The notes under the pieces were generated by a model, which did not search any database, had not been told where the DNA came from, and was given only the letters and a program-made list of their open reading frames with translations. A DNA stretch of 13,627 nucleotides from Bacillota bacterium. Its GTDB lineage: Bacteria > Bacillota > Clostridia > DSM-8532. Below are positions 13,515 to 13,627 of the stretch, in pieces (positions within the stretch are counted from its first letter, which is position 1; each line of letters opens with the position of its first letter). The stretch spans positions 1 to 13,627 of the forward strand of contig JAEXRM010000022.1 in assembly GCA_023440865.1 (NCBI GenBank), written 5' to 3'. The translations under genes and the position numbers were made by a program.

Positions 13515-13627
13515 ATGTTCCGTGATTTGTGACGGTTCCGGCGCTCCTGTCGGCTCCCGTTGCCGGCCGGCCAGGCCAAACGGCCGGTTCCCGCCATGTC
13601 AGCCGGGCAAGCCGGTCAGGGTCACCC
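13515..13627. other. Upstream intergenic DNA at the window edge
   Basis: No gene is seen here. It holds GTGATTTGTGAC (about 13522-13533), two GTGA copies 7 bases apart, and a GC-rich inverted repeat CCGGCCG with CGGCCGG around an 11-base loop (about 13564-13588). I could not identify a convincing -35/-10 pair for the minus-strand operon, although its promoter should lie here. Confidence 0.4.

Noticed and set aside
1..13627. CRISPR arrays, tRNA or rRNA genes, transposases, attachment sites
   Set aside because: No regularly spaced repeats of CRISPR size, no tRNA-like cloverleaf and no transposase or integrase motifs were seen on either strand.

Overview
The window is dense bacterial DNA. Hand-counted samples put G+C at roughly 55-65%. 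Genes have good Shine-Dalgarno (SD) sites and mostly short gaps. A Bce-type antimicrobial-peptide detoxification module (ABC ATPase, FtsX-like permease, intramembrane-sensing kinase, OmpR-family regulator), an ABC-F protein and a DUF5058-like membrane protein together suggest a high-GC Bacillota (Clostridia or Erysipelotrichia type); a Coriobacteriia host cannot be excluded. I see no rRNA, tRNA, CRISPR array or insertion sequence.

Left part (34-3984, minus strand): histidine kinase (2962-3984), a 260-base intergenic region with a candidate promoter and paired GTGACA boxes, then an ABC ATPase (1934-2701) overlapping its permease (34-1947). This is a BceS-BceA-BceB-like set without its response regulator. 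The only response regulator in the window, of BceR type, lies 5 kb away at 8984-9658 on the same strand.

Middle part (4010-8498, plus strand): a block running opposite to everything around it. It holds a promoter, a leader with an intrinsic-terminator hairpin, an ABC-F ATPase (4167-5924), an NAD-dependent epimerase-like protein (5935-6807), the manganese exporter MntP (6804-7370) and two GNAT acetyltransferases (7421-7990, 7995-8498). A 101-residue three-helix membrane protein (8503-8808, minus) meets it tail to tail. Without this stretch the regulator would sit directly upstream of the kinase in the classical bceRSAB order, so the block looks inserted into that operon.

Right part (8984-13449, minus strand): a probable operon of a DUF5058-like membrane protein, a second membrane protein 3 bases later, a membrane-anchored M20 metallopeptidase, a Cof-type HAD phosphatase and the BceR-like regulator, whose start codon overlaps the HAD stop. 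The two membrane proteins plus peptidase look like an uncharacterised uptake-and-hydrolysis unit (inference). Its leader can form a strong hairpin: a perfect 12-bp stem that buries the ribosome binding site of the first gene, next to a second small hairpin. This is the most striking unexplained structure in the window. The ABC-F attenuator and the split Bce system are the other main points of interest.
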